DNA from: Buchnera aphidicola (Periphyllus lyropictus)
GTDB lineage: Bacteria > Pseudomonadota > Gammaproteobacteria > Enterobacterales > Enterobacteriaceae
NCBI RefSeq assembly: GCF_024029895.1
Contig: NZ_CP097457.1
Location: forward strand, 310,001-374,000
Direction of reading: 5' to 3'
Length of the DNA: 64,000 bases
Shown here: piece after piece, positions 53,909 to 62,556 of the stretch
How the letters are laid out: every line of letters starts with the position of its first letter
How positions within the stretch are numbered: the stretch's first letter is position 1
Program-made: the position numbers and the translations under genes
The notes under the pieces: generated by a model
Told to the model about the DNA's origin: nothing
Seen by the model: the letters and a program-made list of their open reading frames with translations, nothing else
Databases searched by the model: none

Positions 53909-55981
53909 TTATAAAATCTCTAATAAACTAATAAAGATTACTCTTTTATTATTAGGGATTTCTAAATTCGATAAAACATTAATATTAAAAAAAATAGGTT
54001 TTAATAAATTAAAAAAAAAATATCTTAATTTAATATTTACAACAAAAACTAATGGATTTTTTGAAGAATGATTTTTTTTTATTATATTTTTTACATTATT
54101 AACAAGTTTTTTAAATAAGTATGGATTAAGAAAATTTTTATCATTTAAACATTTAAATAAAAAGTTTTCCATTTTTAAAGATAAACCAAAAACATAAATT
54201 TTTTTAGAATTAGAAAATAATTTTTGGAAAATATGTTTACCTAAAGAAATTCTAACCATATTTGTCAATTCTTCAATATTTTTTCTTAAAAAAGAATATT
54301 CAATTAAAGTTTCTATAATAGTTCTCATATCTTTTATAGAAATATTTTCAAATAAAAGATTTCTTAATACTTTATTTAAAATTGTCAAACTAAATGTTTC
54401 TGGAATTAATCCTTCAATTAATTGAGGGTATTCTATATTTACTCGATTTAATAATTTTTGAGTTTCTTGAAGTCCAAATAATTCACTTAAATTATTAGAA
54501 ATTAAATTATCTAAATGAGTAGCAATAATTGTACTAGAATCTACAACTGTATATCCTTTTTTTTTAGCATAATCTGACATTTCTTTTTTAATCCAAAAAG
54601 CTTGTAAACCAAAAACTGGTTCTTTTACTTCTAATTTAGATAACTTTTTTTTAGAAAATTTAGAATTAATTGCCATATATTTATTTATTAAGATTTTTCC
54701 TGAACCATTTTCTACTCCTTTAATAAAAATTTTATATTCATTATCTAATAAATTAAAATTATATTTAATTTTTACTTGAGGAGGTATAAACCCAAATTTT
54801 TTAACATATTTTTTTCTAACAAAAAAAATTTTTTTTAATAGATTTTTTTTATTTTTTAAATTTAATAAATTTATTAATTTACTTCCTAAATTAATAGACA
54901 AATATTCTTCTAAATTAATATTTTTCCAAGAAATCTCTAAATCATTTTTAGGTATACCTTGCTTAACTATTTTATTTTTTAATAATATATTTTTATCTTT
55001 TAAAAACCAAGACACAAAAAATAATAAAAAAGAAAATAATAGAAAAATAATATTAGGCATGCCTGGAATTAAACCAAATATTCCTAATATAATACCACTT
55101 AAAAAAATTACATGAAAATTAGAAAATAAATCATCAATAATTTGTTCACTAATATTTTTATTACTTTCTACTCGTGTAACAATTACTCCAGCAGCAGTAG
55201 AAATAATTAATGCTGGAATTTGAGCTACTAAACCGTCTCCTACTGTTAATAAAGTATATACTTTAGTAGCTTTAGAAATACTCATTTCATGTTGAAATAA
55301 TCCAATTATTAAACCTCCTAAAATATTAATAATCATAATTAAAATTCCAGCTATAGCATCACCTCTAACAAATTTACTAGCTCCATCCATTGATCCATAA
55401 AAATCTGCTTCTCTAGATATATTATATCTTCTTTTATTTGCTTCTTTTTCTTGAATTAATCCTGAATTTAAATCAGAATCTATAGACATTTGCTTTCCAG
55501 GCATTCCATCTAATATAAATCTAGCTGAAACTTCTGCAATTCTTCCAGCTCCTTTAGTTATTACAACAAAATTTATTATTACTAAAATTATAAAAATAAC
55601 TATTCCAATAGTAAGATTATTTCCAACTAAAAAATGACCAAAAGATTTAATAACATTTCCAGCAGAAGATGTTCCCTTATGTCCATATAATAAAATTATT
55701 CTAGTAGAAGCAATATTTAAAGCTAATCTCAATAAAGTTGTAAATAAAAGAACTGTTGGAAAAGAAGTAAATTCTAACGTACTTTTAATAAACATTGAAA
55801 CTAATAGTACTGAAATAGAAAAAAAAATATTAAAAGTAAATAATATATCTAAAAAAATAGGATATAGAGGTAATATCATTGTAGATAAAATTATTATAAT
55901 TAAAATAGGACCGTAAATTTCTTGTAATTTAACATTTTTAATTTTTTTAAAAAAATTAAATATAGAAAAAAAATTGATCAT
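53909..55981 (-). CDS. flhA: flagellar export gate protein FlhA
   Basis: Inner-membrane component of the flagellar type III export gate. 690 residues (E. coli 692). Eight or so hydrophobic helices span about residues 20-330, with the FHIPEP signature region RLALNIASTRIIL, KGAGRIAEVSARFILDGMPGKQM and FVRGDAIAG. The cytoplasmic C-terminal domain (about 360-690) is complete. It appears intact, unlike neighbouring flhB. Buchnera keeps hook-basal-body and export genes although it has no flagellin filament. Confidence 0.96.
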   Translation of the reverse strand: MINFFSIFNFFKKIKNVKLQEIYGPILIIIILSTMILPLYPIFLDILFTFNIFFSISVLLVSMFIKSTLEFTSFPTVLLFTTLLRLALNIASTRIILLYGHKGTSSAGNVIKSFGHFLVGNNLTIGIVIFIILVIINFVVITKGAGRIAEVSARFILDGMPGKQMSIDSDLNSGLIQEKEANKRRYNISREADFYGSMDGASKFVRGDAIAGILIMIINILGGLIIGLFQHEMSISKATKVYTLLTVGDGLVAQIPALIISTAAGVIVTRVESNKNISEQIIDDLFSNFHVIFLSGIILGIFGLIPGMPNIIFLLFSFLLFFVSWFLKDKNILLKNKIVKQGIPKNDLEISWKNINLEEYLSINLGSKLINLLNLKNKKNLLKKIFFVRKKYVKKFGFIPPQVKIKYNFNLLDNEYKIFIKGVENGSGKILINKYMAINSKFSKKKLSKLEVKEPVFGLQAFWIKKEMSDYAKKKGYTVVDSSTIIATHLDNLISNNLSELFGLQETQKLLNRVNIEYPQLIEGLIPETFSLTILNKVLRNLLFENISIKDMRTIIETLIEYSFLRKNIEELTNMVRISLGKHIFQKLFSNSKKIYVFGLSLKMENFLFKCLNDKNFLNPYLFKKLVNNVKNIIKKNHSSKNPLVFVVNIKLRYFFFNLLKPIFFNINVLSNLEIPNNKRVIFISLLEIL

Positions 55982-56042
55982 ATATTATTCCTAAAATATT
56001 TATATTTAATAAAAAATTATATATAAAATAGTAAAAGACATT

Positions 56043-57097
56043 TTATTTTTTAATATTTAAATTATTTGCTAAAATTTTAGCTACAACAGGATATAAAAAA
56101 TTTGGAATATATTCTCCTACCTTTGAATGTTTATATAAAAGTTTTGATAATATATTAGATTTTATAATTAATATATTATTTTTTTTTCCTAATTTATAAA
56201 TTTTAGAAAAATATCCTTTTTTTTCTTTTAATAATATTTTAGGAGCTGGCATTAAATCCTTATTATATTGTAAAGCTATTGAATATTTTAAAAAACCTGA
56301 AACAATAAAATCTACATCATTAATTTTAAAATGTATCTTTTTTTTTAAAAAAGAACGAATTTTTTCACGCATTTTATTTTTTATTTCAGGATTTCCTTCA
56401 GTATTTTTAAATTCATCTTTTAATTCTTTAAAACTCATTTTTAATTCACTTATATATAAATAATTTTTCCAAAAAATATCAAATAATATTATAGGAAATA
56501 AAAAAATAAGAAAAATTAAATAACAAAAACTAATAGAACAAAATCCATCAAAAAAAGCATAATAAGGAATTTCATATATTAAATTAAAATTTTTTATAAT
56601 ATTTATCCAAAAATAAATTCCAGTACAAAAAAAAAGAATACAAGCTTGTATTAAAATTTTAAAAAACTCCACAACTGTAACATATGATATTATATTTTTT
56701 AATCCATTTATAAAATTAAGTTTATTAATATCAAAAGTTATTTTTCTCATAACAAAAGAAAAATTATTAGACAATAAAGGAGCAATAAAAACAGAAAAAG
56801 TAAATAATAAAAAAGTAGAAAAAAAAACAGATAAAATAGATTTTAAAGAAAAAAAAAATTATTAATAATTTCTTGAAAATTTTCTTTTAAAATTTGATCA
56901 TTAAAATTAAAATTAATATAAAAAAGTTCTTTTAAAACTAAAAATATTTTATCTTTTAATATCCAAAAACTTAAAAAAGCTATAAAAAGTGCTATTATTG
57001 AATTAAAATCTCTAGAATATGTATTTAATCCATCTTTTTGTGATTTTTTTAATTTTCTTTTAGTTGGATCTTCGGTTTTATCTTCATAATTTGTCAT
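56043..57097 (-). pseudogene. flhB: flagellar export switch protein FlhB, frameshifted at a T10 run
   Basis: Homologue of FlhB, the type III export gate and substrate-switch protein. The first frame (84 residues from MTNYEDKTEDPTKRKLKKSQ, with AAGG upstream) ends at 56843; the family continuation is one base over and stays open to 56043. The break is in ten coding-strand T (56849-56858). One extra T gives a 351-residue protein (E. coli 382) with matching membrane segments and DEFKNTEGNPEIKNKMR. The autocleavage motif NPTH in E. coli (IVNNPTHYSVALQY) is replaced (IVSGFLKYSIALQY). It could be a young pseudogene, a slippage-rescued gene or a sequencing error. Confidence 0.85.
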
Positions 57098-57261
57098 TAT
57101 TTTTACCTTAAAAAATTAATTAAAAAAAATTTTTATTATTATAAATAAAATAATATTTAAAAAAATATTTATTTATTATAAATATATAATTAAAAAAAAA
57201 TAACAAAAAAATAATTTTATAAAATTATTTTTTCAAAAAAAATGAGAAATATAAAAAAAAA

Positions 57262-58455
57262 ATGAAAAAAACAAAATATATTCTTTTTACTAAAAAAGAG
57301 AATCCAAATTATGCTAAAAAAATTAGCCATAAATTAATGATTAGAGCAGGAATAATATCTAAAATTTCTTCTGGAATATATACATGGTTACCAAATGGAG
57401 TAAGAGTTTTAAAAAATATAAAAAAAATTATACATAATGAAATGAAAAAAAATTCTTGCATAGAAATTATATTACCTATTCTTCAACCTTCTTCATTATG
57501 GAATAAAAGTAAAAGAATTAAATCTTATGGAAATGAATTATTTAAAATTTTAGATAGAAAAAATAAAACATTAATATTATCCCCTACACATGAAGAAATA
57601 ATTACTAATTTTATAAAAAACAAAATACACTCTTATAAAGAATTACCAATTATACTATATCAAATTCAAACAAAATTTAGAGATGAAATTAGACCAAAAT
57701 CTGGAATTTTAAGAACAAGAGAATTTATTATGAAAGATGCATATTCATTTCATGAAAATAAAAAATCTCTTCAAAAAACATATAAAAAAATGTATATAGC
57801 TTACATAAAAATTTTTAAAAAAATGAATTTAAAAACTAAAATAATAAAAGTAAATAATGGAGTAATTGGAGGAAGTATATCTCATGAATTTCATGTAAAT
57901 TATAAAAAAAAAAAAAATAAATTAAATAGTTCATGTACTAAATCAAAAATAAAAAGTATTGAAATAGGTCATATTTTTCAATTAAATAAAACATATTCAA
58001 AAATATTTAATGTTTGTATTCAAACAAAAAAAAAAGAAAAAAAGAAATTAGAAATGGGATGTTATGGAATTGGAATTAGTAGATTAATAGGAGCGATTAT
58101 TGAAAATAATCATGATAAAAAAGGAATAATTTGGCCTATTTCTATAGCTCCTTTTCAAGTTTGCATTATTCCAATCAATATATTAAAAAATAAAAAAATA
58201 AAAAAAATATCTAATAAAATATATTCTGAATTAAAAAAAGAAAATATTACAGTTTTATTTTATAATAAACCAGAACAACCAGGTATAATGTTTTCAGAAA
58301 CAGATTTAATTGGATGTCCATATAAAATTATCATTAGTAATTCAACAATAATTAATAATTGTGTTGAACTTCAAAATAGAAAAACAAAAAAAAAAGAAAA
58401 TATAAAAATAAATAAAATATCAAAAATATTGCTAAAAAAAATAAAACTTAAATAA
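57262..58455 (+). CDS. proS: prolyl-tRNA synthetase without editing domain
   Basis: Class II synthetase for tRNA-Pro. Catalytic motif 2 is TKFRDEIRPKSGILRTREFIMKDAYSFH split around residues 137-164, and motif 3 is MGCYGIGISRLIGAII near 265-280. 397 residues against 572 in E. coli: the INS editing domain (E. coli about 224-407) is missing, with GGSISHEFHV joined by about 20 Lys/Asn-rich residues to IEIGHIFQLN. The anticodon-binding domain (about 295-397) remains. Expected to lack post-transfer editing of alanyl-tRNA-Pro. The 3' end overlaps dnaE by 8 bp. Confidence 0.94.
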   Translation: MKKTKYILFTKKENPNYAKKISHKLMIRAGIISKISSGIYTWLPNGVRVLKNIKKIIHNEMKKNSCIEIILPILQPSSLWNKSKRIKSYGNELFKILDRKNKTLILSPTHEEIITNFIKNKIHSYKELPIILYQIQTKFRDEIRPKSGILRTREFIMKDAYSFHENKKSLQKTYKKMYIAYIKIFKKMNLKTKIIKVNNGVIGGSISHEFHVNYKKKKNKLNSSCTKSKIKSIEIGHIFQLNKTYSKIFNVCIQTKKKEKKKLEMGCYGIGISRLIGAIIENNHDKKGIIWPISIAPFQVCIIPINILKNKKIKKISNKIYSELKKENITVLFYNKPEQPGIMFSETDLIGCPYKIIISNSTIINNCVELQNRKTKKKENIKINKISKILLKKIKLK

Positions 58456-61400
58456 AAAATTTTTTTATACTCTCTAAAAATTTAAGAGATTTTAAAAAAT
58501 AAAATAAATTATCTGATGGATAAACATTCCATTTTTTTATTAAATATTTTTTTTTTTTAAATTTATTATTATAAATAATAATACATAAATTAGTTTTTCC
58601 TCCACAATATTTAATCATAAATTTATCTATTTTATTAAAAAAAATTATAGATTTAGAAGTTCTCTTTAAAATAACTTTAATTTTTAATAATTTTTTTTTT
58701 CTTAAATTATATATATCATAAATTTTTTTTGCAATAAAACAAAAAGAATTTTTAAAAATATTTTTTTTAGTAAATCCTTTAACAATAATAATATTATTTT
58801 CTTTTAATATAGACTGAGATGATAAAATTAAATCCTCAAAAACAAGAACATCAATTTTTTTAGTATTATCATCTAAAGTTAAAATTACCATTTTTTTTTT
58901 ATTTTTTGTTAATAACCTTTTAATACTAAATATAATTCCAGATATATAAATTTTTTGATTTTTTTTAAAATTAAAAATTTTATTTAAACAAACAGTACAA
59001 TAATAATTTCTAATTTCTTTTAAATAAAATAAGAACGGATGATTAGATAAGTAAAAACCTAAAATATTTTTTTCATAATCTAATTCTAATTTTTTTGACC
59101 AATTAATATTAATAAAAAATTTATTTTTATATTTTTTTTCTAAATTAATTTCTTTTTTATCAAAAAAATCTAATTGTTTTGATAATAAAATATTTCTATA
59201 TTGTAAAGATGATTGAACTACATCAGAAATAGAAATATATAATAAAAACCTACTTTTATTAAAACAATCACAAGCTCCTGAAAAAATAAGTTTTTCTAAT
59301 ATTTTTTTAGTAATTATTTTAGGTCCAACACGTATACATAAATCACTTAAACTTTTAAAAATTCCGTTTTTTTTTCTTTCTAAAATTATTTTTTTAATAG
59401 TATTTTCTCCAATACCTTTTAATGCCCCTAAACCAAAAAATATATTTTTTTTTAAATCAACAAAAAAATTATTTTTACTAAAATTAATATTAGGAATATA
59501 AATTTTTAAATTTAATTTAATACATTCATTAACTAAAATCATAATTTTATTTGAATATCTCATATCCATAGTCATAGCAGAAGCCATAAATTCAGAAGAA
59601 AAATTAGATTTTAACCATAAAGTTTGATAAGAAATTAAAGCATATGCAACAGAATGAGATTTATTAAAACCATATCCTGCAAATTTTTCTAATAAATCAA
59701 AAATTTTATTAGACAAAATTTCTTTTATATTATTTTTTTTTGCTCCTTTAACAAATTTTACACGATGTTTAGACATTTTTTTAAAATTTTTTTTACTAAT
59801 AGCTCTTCTTAATAAATCCGCTTCTCCTAAAGTATAATTAGAAAAAATTTGAGCAATTTTCATTACCTGTTCTTGATAAAGAATAATTCCATAAGTAGAT
59901 TTTAAAATAGGTTTTAATAATTTATGTTCCCATTTTTTATCAGGATAATAAATTTTTTCTTTTCGATGTTTTCTATTAATAAAATTTTCTACCATTCCTG
60001 ATTGTAAAGGACCCGGTCTAAAAAGAGCAACTAAAGCAACAATATCATCAAATGAATCAGGTTTTAATTGAAGTATTAATTCTTTAATTCCAAATGATTC
60101 TAATTGAAAAATAGAAGTTGTATAAGCTTTCATCAACATTTTAAAACTTTTTTTATCATTTAATGAAATATCTTCAATATATATTTTATTTTTTCCTTTT
60201 TTTTTTAAATTTTTATTAATCATTTTAATAGAAGAAAAAATTATAGTTAAAGTTTTTAAACCCAAAAAATCAAATTTAACTAATCCAATATCTTCAATAT
60301 CATCTTTATCAAATTGAGTAACTGAGTTTTTTTTTTCTAAATTATCATAATATAAAGGAGAAAAATTAGTAATTTTAGTTGGAGAAATAACTACCCCACC
60401 AGCATGTTTTCCAACATTTCTAATTACTCCTTCTAATTTCTTAGTAGAATTAAATAAATCTCGAATTTCACAATCATGATTATATAACATAGATAATTCA
60501 GAAGAATTTAAAATAGCTTTTTTTAAAGTTATACCAGGATCTAAAGGAATTAATTTAGAAATTCTATTTAAAAAACCATAAGGATAACCTAACGATCTTC
60601 CTACATCACGTATAACTGCTTTAGCAGTCATTGTTCCAAAAGTAATTATTTGAGATACTGAATCTTTTCCATAAACTTTAGAAACATGTTCTATTACTAA
60701 ATCTCGACGATTCATGCAAAAATCAACATCAAAATCAGGCATAGAAACACGTTCTATATTTAAAAATCTTTCAAATAATAAATCAAATTTAATTGGATCA
60801 ATTTCAGTAATTTTAAGAGAATAAGAAACTAAAGAACCTGCTCCTGAACCTCTTCCTGGACCAACTGGTATATTCTTTCTTTTAGACCACTGAATAAATT
60901 CCATAACAATTAAAAAATAACTAGAAAAACCCATTTTATTAATTATTTTTAATTCATAAATTAATCTATTTTTATAAATTTTATAAATATTTAAATTTTT
61001 TTTTTTACTAATATTATTTTTTTTTAATCTACTTAATAAACCTTTTTTAGAAATTTTTACTAAAAAATCCTTAGTATTTTTTTTTCCAGTAAAAAATTTT
61101 GGAAGAAAATATTTTTTAAATTTTATAGAAACATTACAACGTTTAGCTATCTCAACAGAATTATATAATGATTCTGGAATATCAAAAAATAATTTTTTCA
61201 TATCTAATGTAGATTTAAAAAATTGATTTTTTTTATATTTATAAAATAATTTTTTAGCAAGATCAATAGATATACCATTATGAATAGAAATTCTAATAAA
61301 ATGAGAATAAAAATCATTTTTTTTTAAAAAACGAACATTATTTGTACAAACAATAGGAATTTTTTTAAAAAAAGAAATTTCTAAAATTTTTTTAATATAT

Positions 61401-61936
61401 TTTTCTTCTTCTATTCTTCCTATTCTAGAAATTTCTAAATAATAATTTTGATTAAAATATTTTTTATAAAAACTTAAACTGGAATTTAAAAAATTGGATT
61501 TTTTATTAAATATAAATTTACTAATTTCTCCATCTATTCCTCCTGACAATATAATTAATCCATCACGATATTTTATTAGCCATTTTTTTTTTATATATAC
61601 ATCTTTTAAAATTTTATATTTTCTTTTATATGCTTTGGAAATCAATATTTTTAAATTTTCATAACCAAAGTTATTACTAGCTAAAATAGTTAATTCACTC
61701 AAAGTATTATCTTCAGACAAAAGATTAAAATCTGCTCCTATAATAGGTTTAATTCCATTTTTATGAGCATATTTATAAAATTTAATTACTCCATACAAAT
61801 TCGTAAAATCAGTTATTCCAACTGATGGCATATTAAAAAAAATAGCTTTATCAATTATTTTTTTAGGTTTAGATAAACCATCTATAATAGAATAATCACT
61901 ATGAGTTCGAAGATGTATAAAAGAAATATTAGACAT
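58448..61936 (-). CDS. dnaE: DNA polymerase III alpha subunit
   Basis: Catalytic subunit of the replicative polymerase. 1162 residues (E. coli 1160). The N-terminal PHP domain starts FIHLRTHSDYSIIDGL. The palm has the paired catalytic Asp in MPDFDVDFCM (about 398-405) and the third in VKFDFLGLKTL (about 555). The fingers carry ALFRPGPLQSGMV and YGIILYQEQVMKIAQ. A clamp-binding QLDFF occurs near 920 and an OB fold near 990. The best-conserved parts are the palm and fingers; the C-terminal tau-binding region is Lys-rich. Confidence 0.97.
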   Translation of the reverse strand: MSNISFIHLRTHSDYSIIDGLSKPKKIIDKAIFFNMPSVGITDFTNLYGVIKFYKYAHKNGIKPIIGADFNLLSEDNTLSELTILASNNFGYENLKILISKAYKRKYKILKDVYIKKKWLIKYRDGLIILSGGIDGEISKFIFNKKSNFLNSSLSFYKKYFNQNYYLEISRIGRIEEEKYIKKILEISFFKKIPIVCTNNVRFLKKNDFYSHFIRISIHNGISIDLAKKLFYKYKKNQFFKSTLDMKKLFFDIPESLYNSVEIAKRCNVSIKFKKYFLPKFFTGKKNTKDFLVKISKKGLLSRLKKNNISKKKNLNIYKIYKNRLIYELKIINKMGFSSYFLIVMEFIQWSKRKNIPVGPGRGSGAGSLVSYSLKITEIDPIKFDLLFERFLNIERVSMPDFDVDFCMNRRDLVIEHVSKVYGKDSVSQIITFGTMTAKAVIRDVGRSLGYPYGFLNRISKLIPLDPGITLKKAILNSSELSMLYNHDCEIRDLFNSTKKLEGVIRNVGKHAGGVVISPTKITNFSPLYYDNLEKKNSVTQFDKDDIEDIGLVKFDFLGLKTLTIIFSSIKMINKNLKKKGKNKIYIEDISLNDKKSFKMLMKAYTTSIFQLESFGIKELILQLKPDSFDDIVALVALFRPGPLQSGMVENFINRKHRKEKIYYPDKKWEHKLLKPILKSTYGIILYQEQVMKIAQIFSNYTLGEADLLRRAISKKNFKKMSKHRVKFVKGAKKNNIKEILSNKIFDLLEKFAGYGFNKSHSVAYALISYQTLWLKSNFSSEFMASAMTMDMRYSNKIMILVNECIKLNLKIYIPNINFSKNNFFVDLKKNIFFGLGALKGIGENTIKKIILERKKNGIFKSLSDLCIRVGPKIITKKILEKLIFSGACDCFNKSRFLLYISISDVVQSSLQYRNILLSKQLDFFDKKEINLEKKYKNKFFININWSKKLELDYEKNILGFYLSNHPFLFYLKEIRNYYCTVCLNKIFNFKKNQKIYISGIIFSIKRLLTKNKKKMVILTLDDNTKKIDVLVFEDLILSSQSILKENNIIIVKGFTKKNIFKNSFCFIAKKIYDIYNLRKKKLLKIKVILKRTSKSIIFFNKIDKFMIKYCGGKTNLCIIIYNNKFKKKKYLIKKWNVYPSDNLFYFLKSLKFLESIKKFFI

Positions 61937-62000
61937 AATATATCAAAAATTCCTATAAAAAAAAATAACATAAAAAAATTTTTAAAATAAAAAAATTTTT

Positions 62001-62447
62001 TTAATTAATTAAATTTAAATATATTGTAAAAACAACTTCACATACTAAAAAATTTTTTACAAAAGCATATCCTTGAAATTTAAAAAAATTTTTTATACGA
62101 TTTAAAAAAAATACTTTTATTTTTATTTTACTGTTTGGAAATACTAATCTTTTAAATTTAGCTTTTTTTATATAAGTTAAATATTGTAAATTCTTTTGTA
62201 AACAAATTTTTGAAATACTTTTTCCGATTAAAATTCCAGAAGATTGCATAATAGATTCAAGAATTAATACACCAGGAAAAATTGATTTTTTTGGGAAATG
62301 ACCTAAAAAAAAAAAAAAATCAGAATGAACAAAAAACTCAGAAAATAAATAAGTATTTTTTTTAAATTTTTTTACTTTATCAACAAATAAAAATGGATCA
62401 CGATGTGGAATAAAATTTAAAAAATAAGGAAATTTTAAAACACTCAT
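62001..62447 (-). CDS. fabZ: 3-hydroxyacyl-[acyl-carrier-protein] dehydratase FabZ
   Basis: Hot-dog-fold dehydratase of fatty-acid synthesis. 148 residues (E. coli 151). The active-site helix reads LGHFPKKSIFPGVLILESIMQ split over about 47-67, with the catalytic His and Glu in place, after IPHRDPFLFVDKV. It lies between bamA and dnaE; lpxD, lpxA and lpxB, which surround it in E. coli, are missing, in line with Buchnera lacking lipid A synthesis. Confidence 0.94.
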   Translation of the reverse strand: MSVLKFPYFLNFIPHRDPFLFVDKVKKFKKNTYLFSEFFVHSDFFFFLGHFPKKSIFPGVLILESIMQSSGILIGKSISKICLQKNLQYLTYIKKAKFKRLVFPNSKIKIKVFFLNRIKNFFKFQGYAFVKNFLVCEVVFTIYLNLIN

Positions 62448-62486
62448 ATAACACCAATAATTAAAAAAATATTTAAATAAAAATAT

Positions 62487-62529
62487 AAAAATTCATCTTA
62501 TTTAAATAAAAAAAACAAGATGAATTTTT
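62487..62529 (-). terminator. hairpin downstream of bamA
   Basis: A perfect 13-bp inverted repeat (62487-62499 with 62517-62529) with three G-C pairs and a 17-nt loop lies between bamA and fabZ on the minus strand. It is a likely terminator or processing site. Confidence 0.45.
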
Positions 62530-62556
62530 TAAATATATATAATTTTAAAAAAATAA

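Noticed and set aside
56775-56842. flhB as two independent short genes
   Set aside because: The two frames are consecutive parts of one FlhB and the translated 68-bp gap in the second frame also matches FlhB, so this is one gene with a frameshift.
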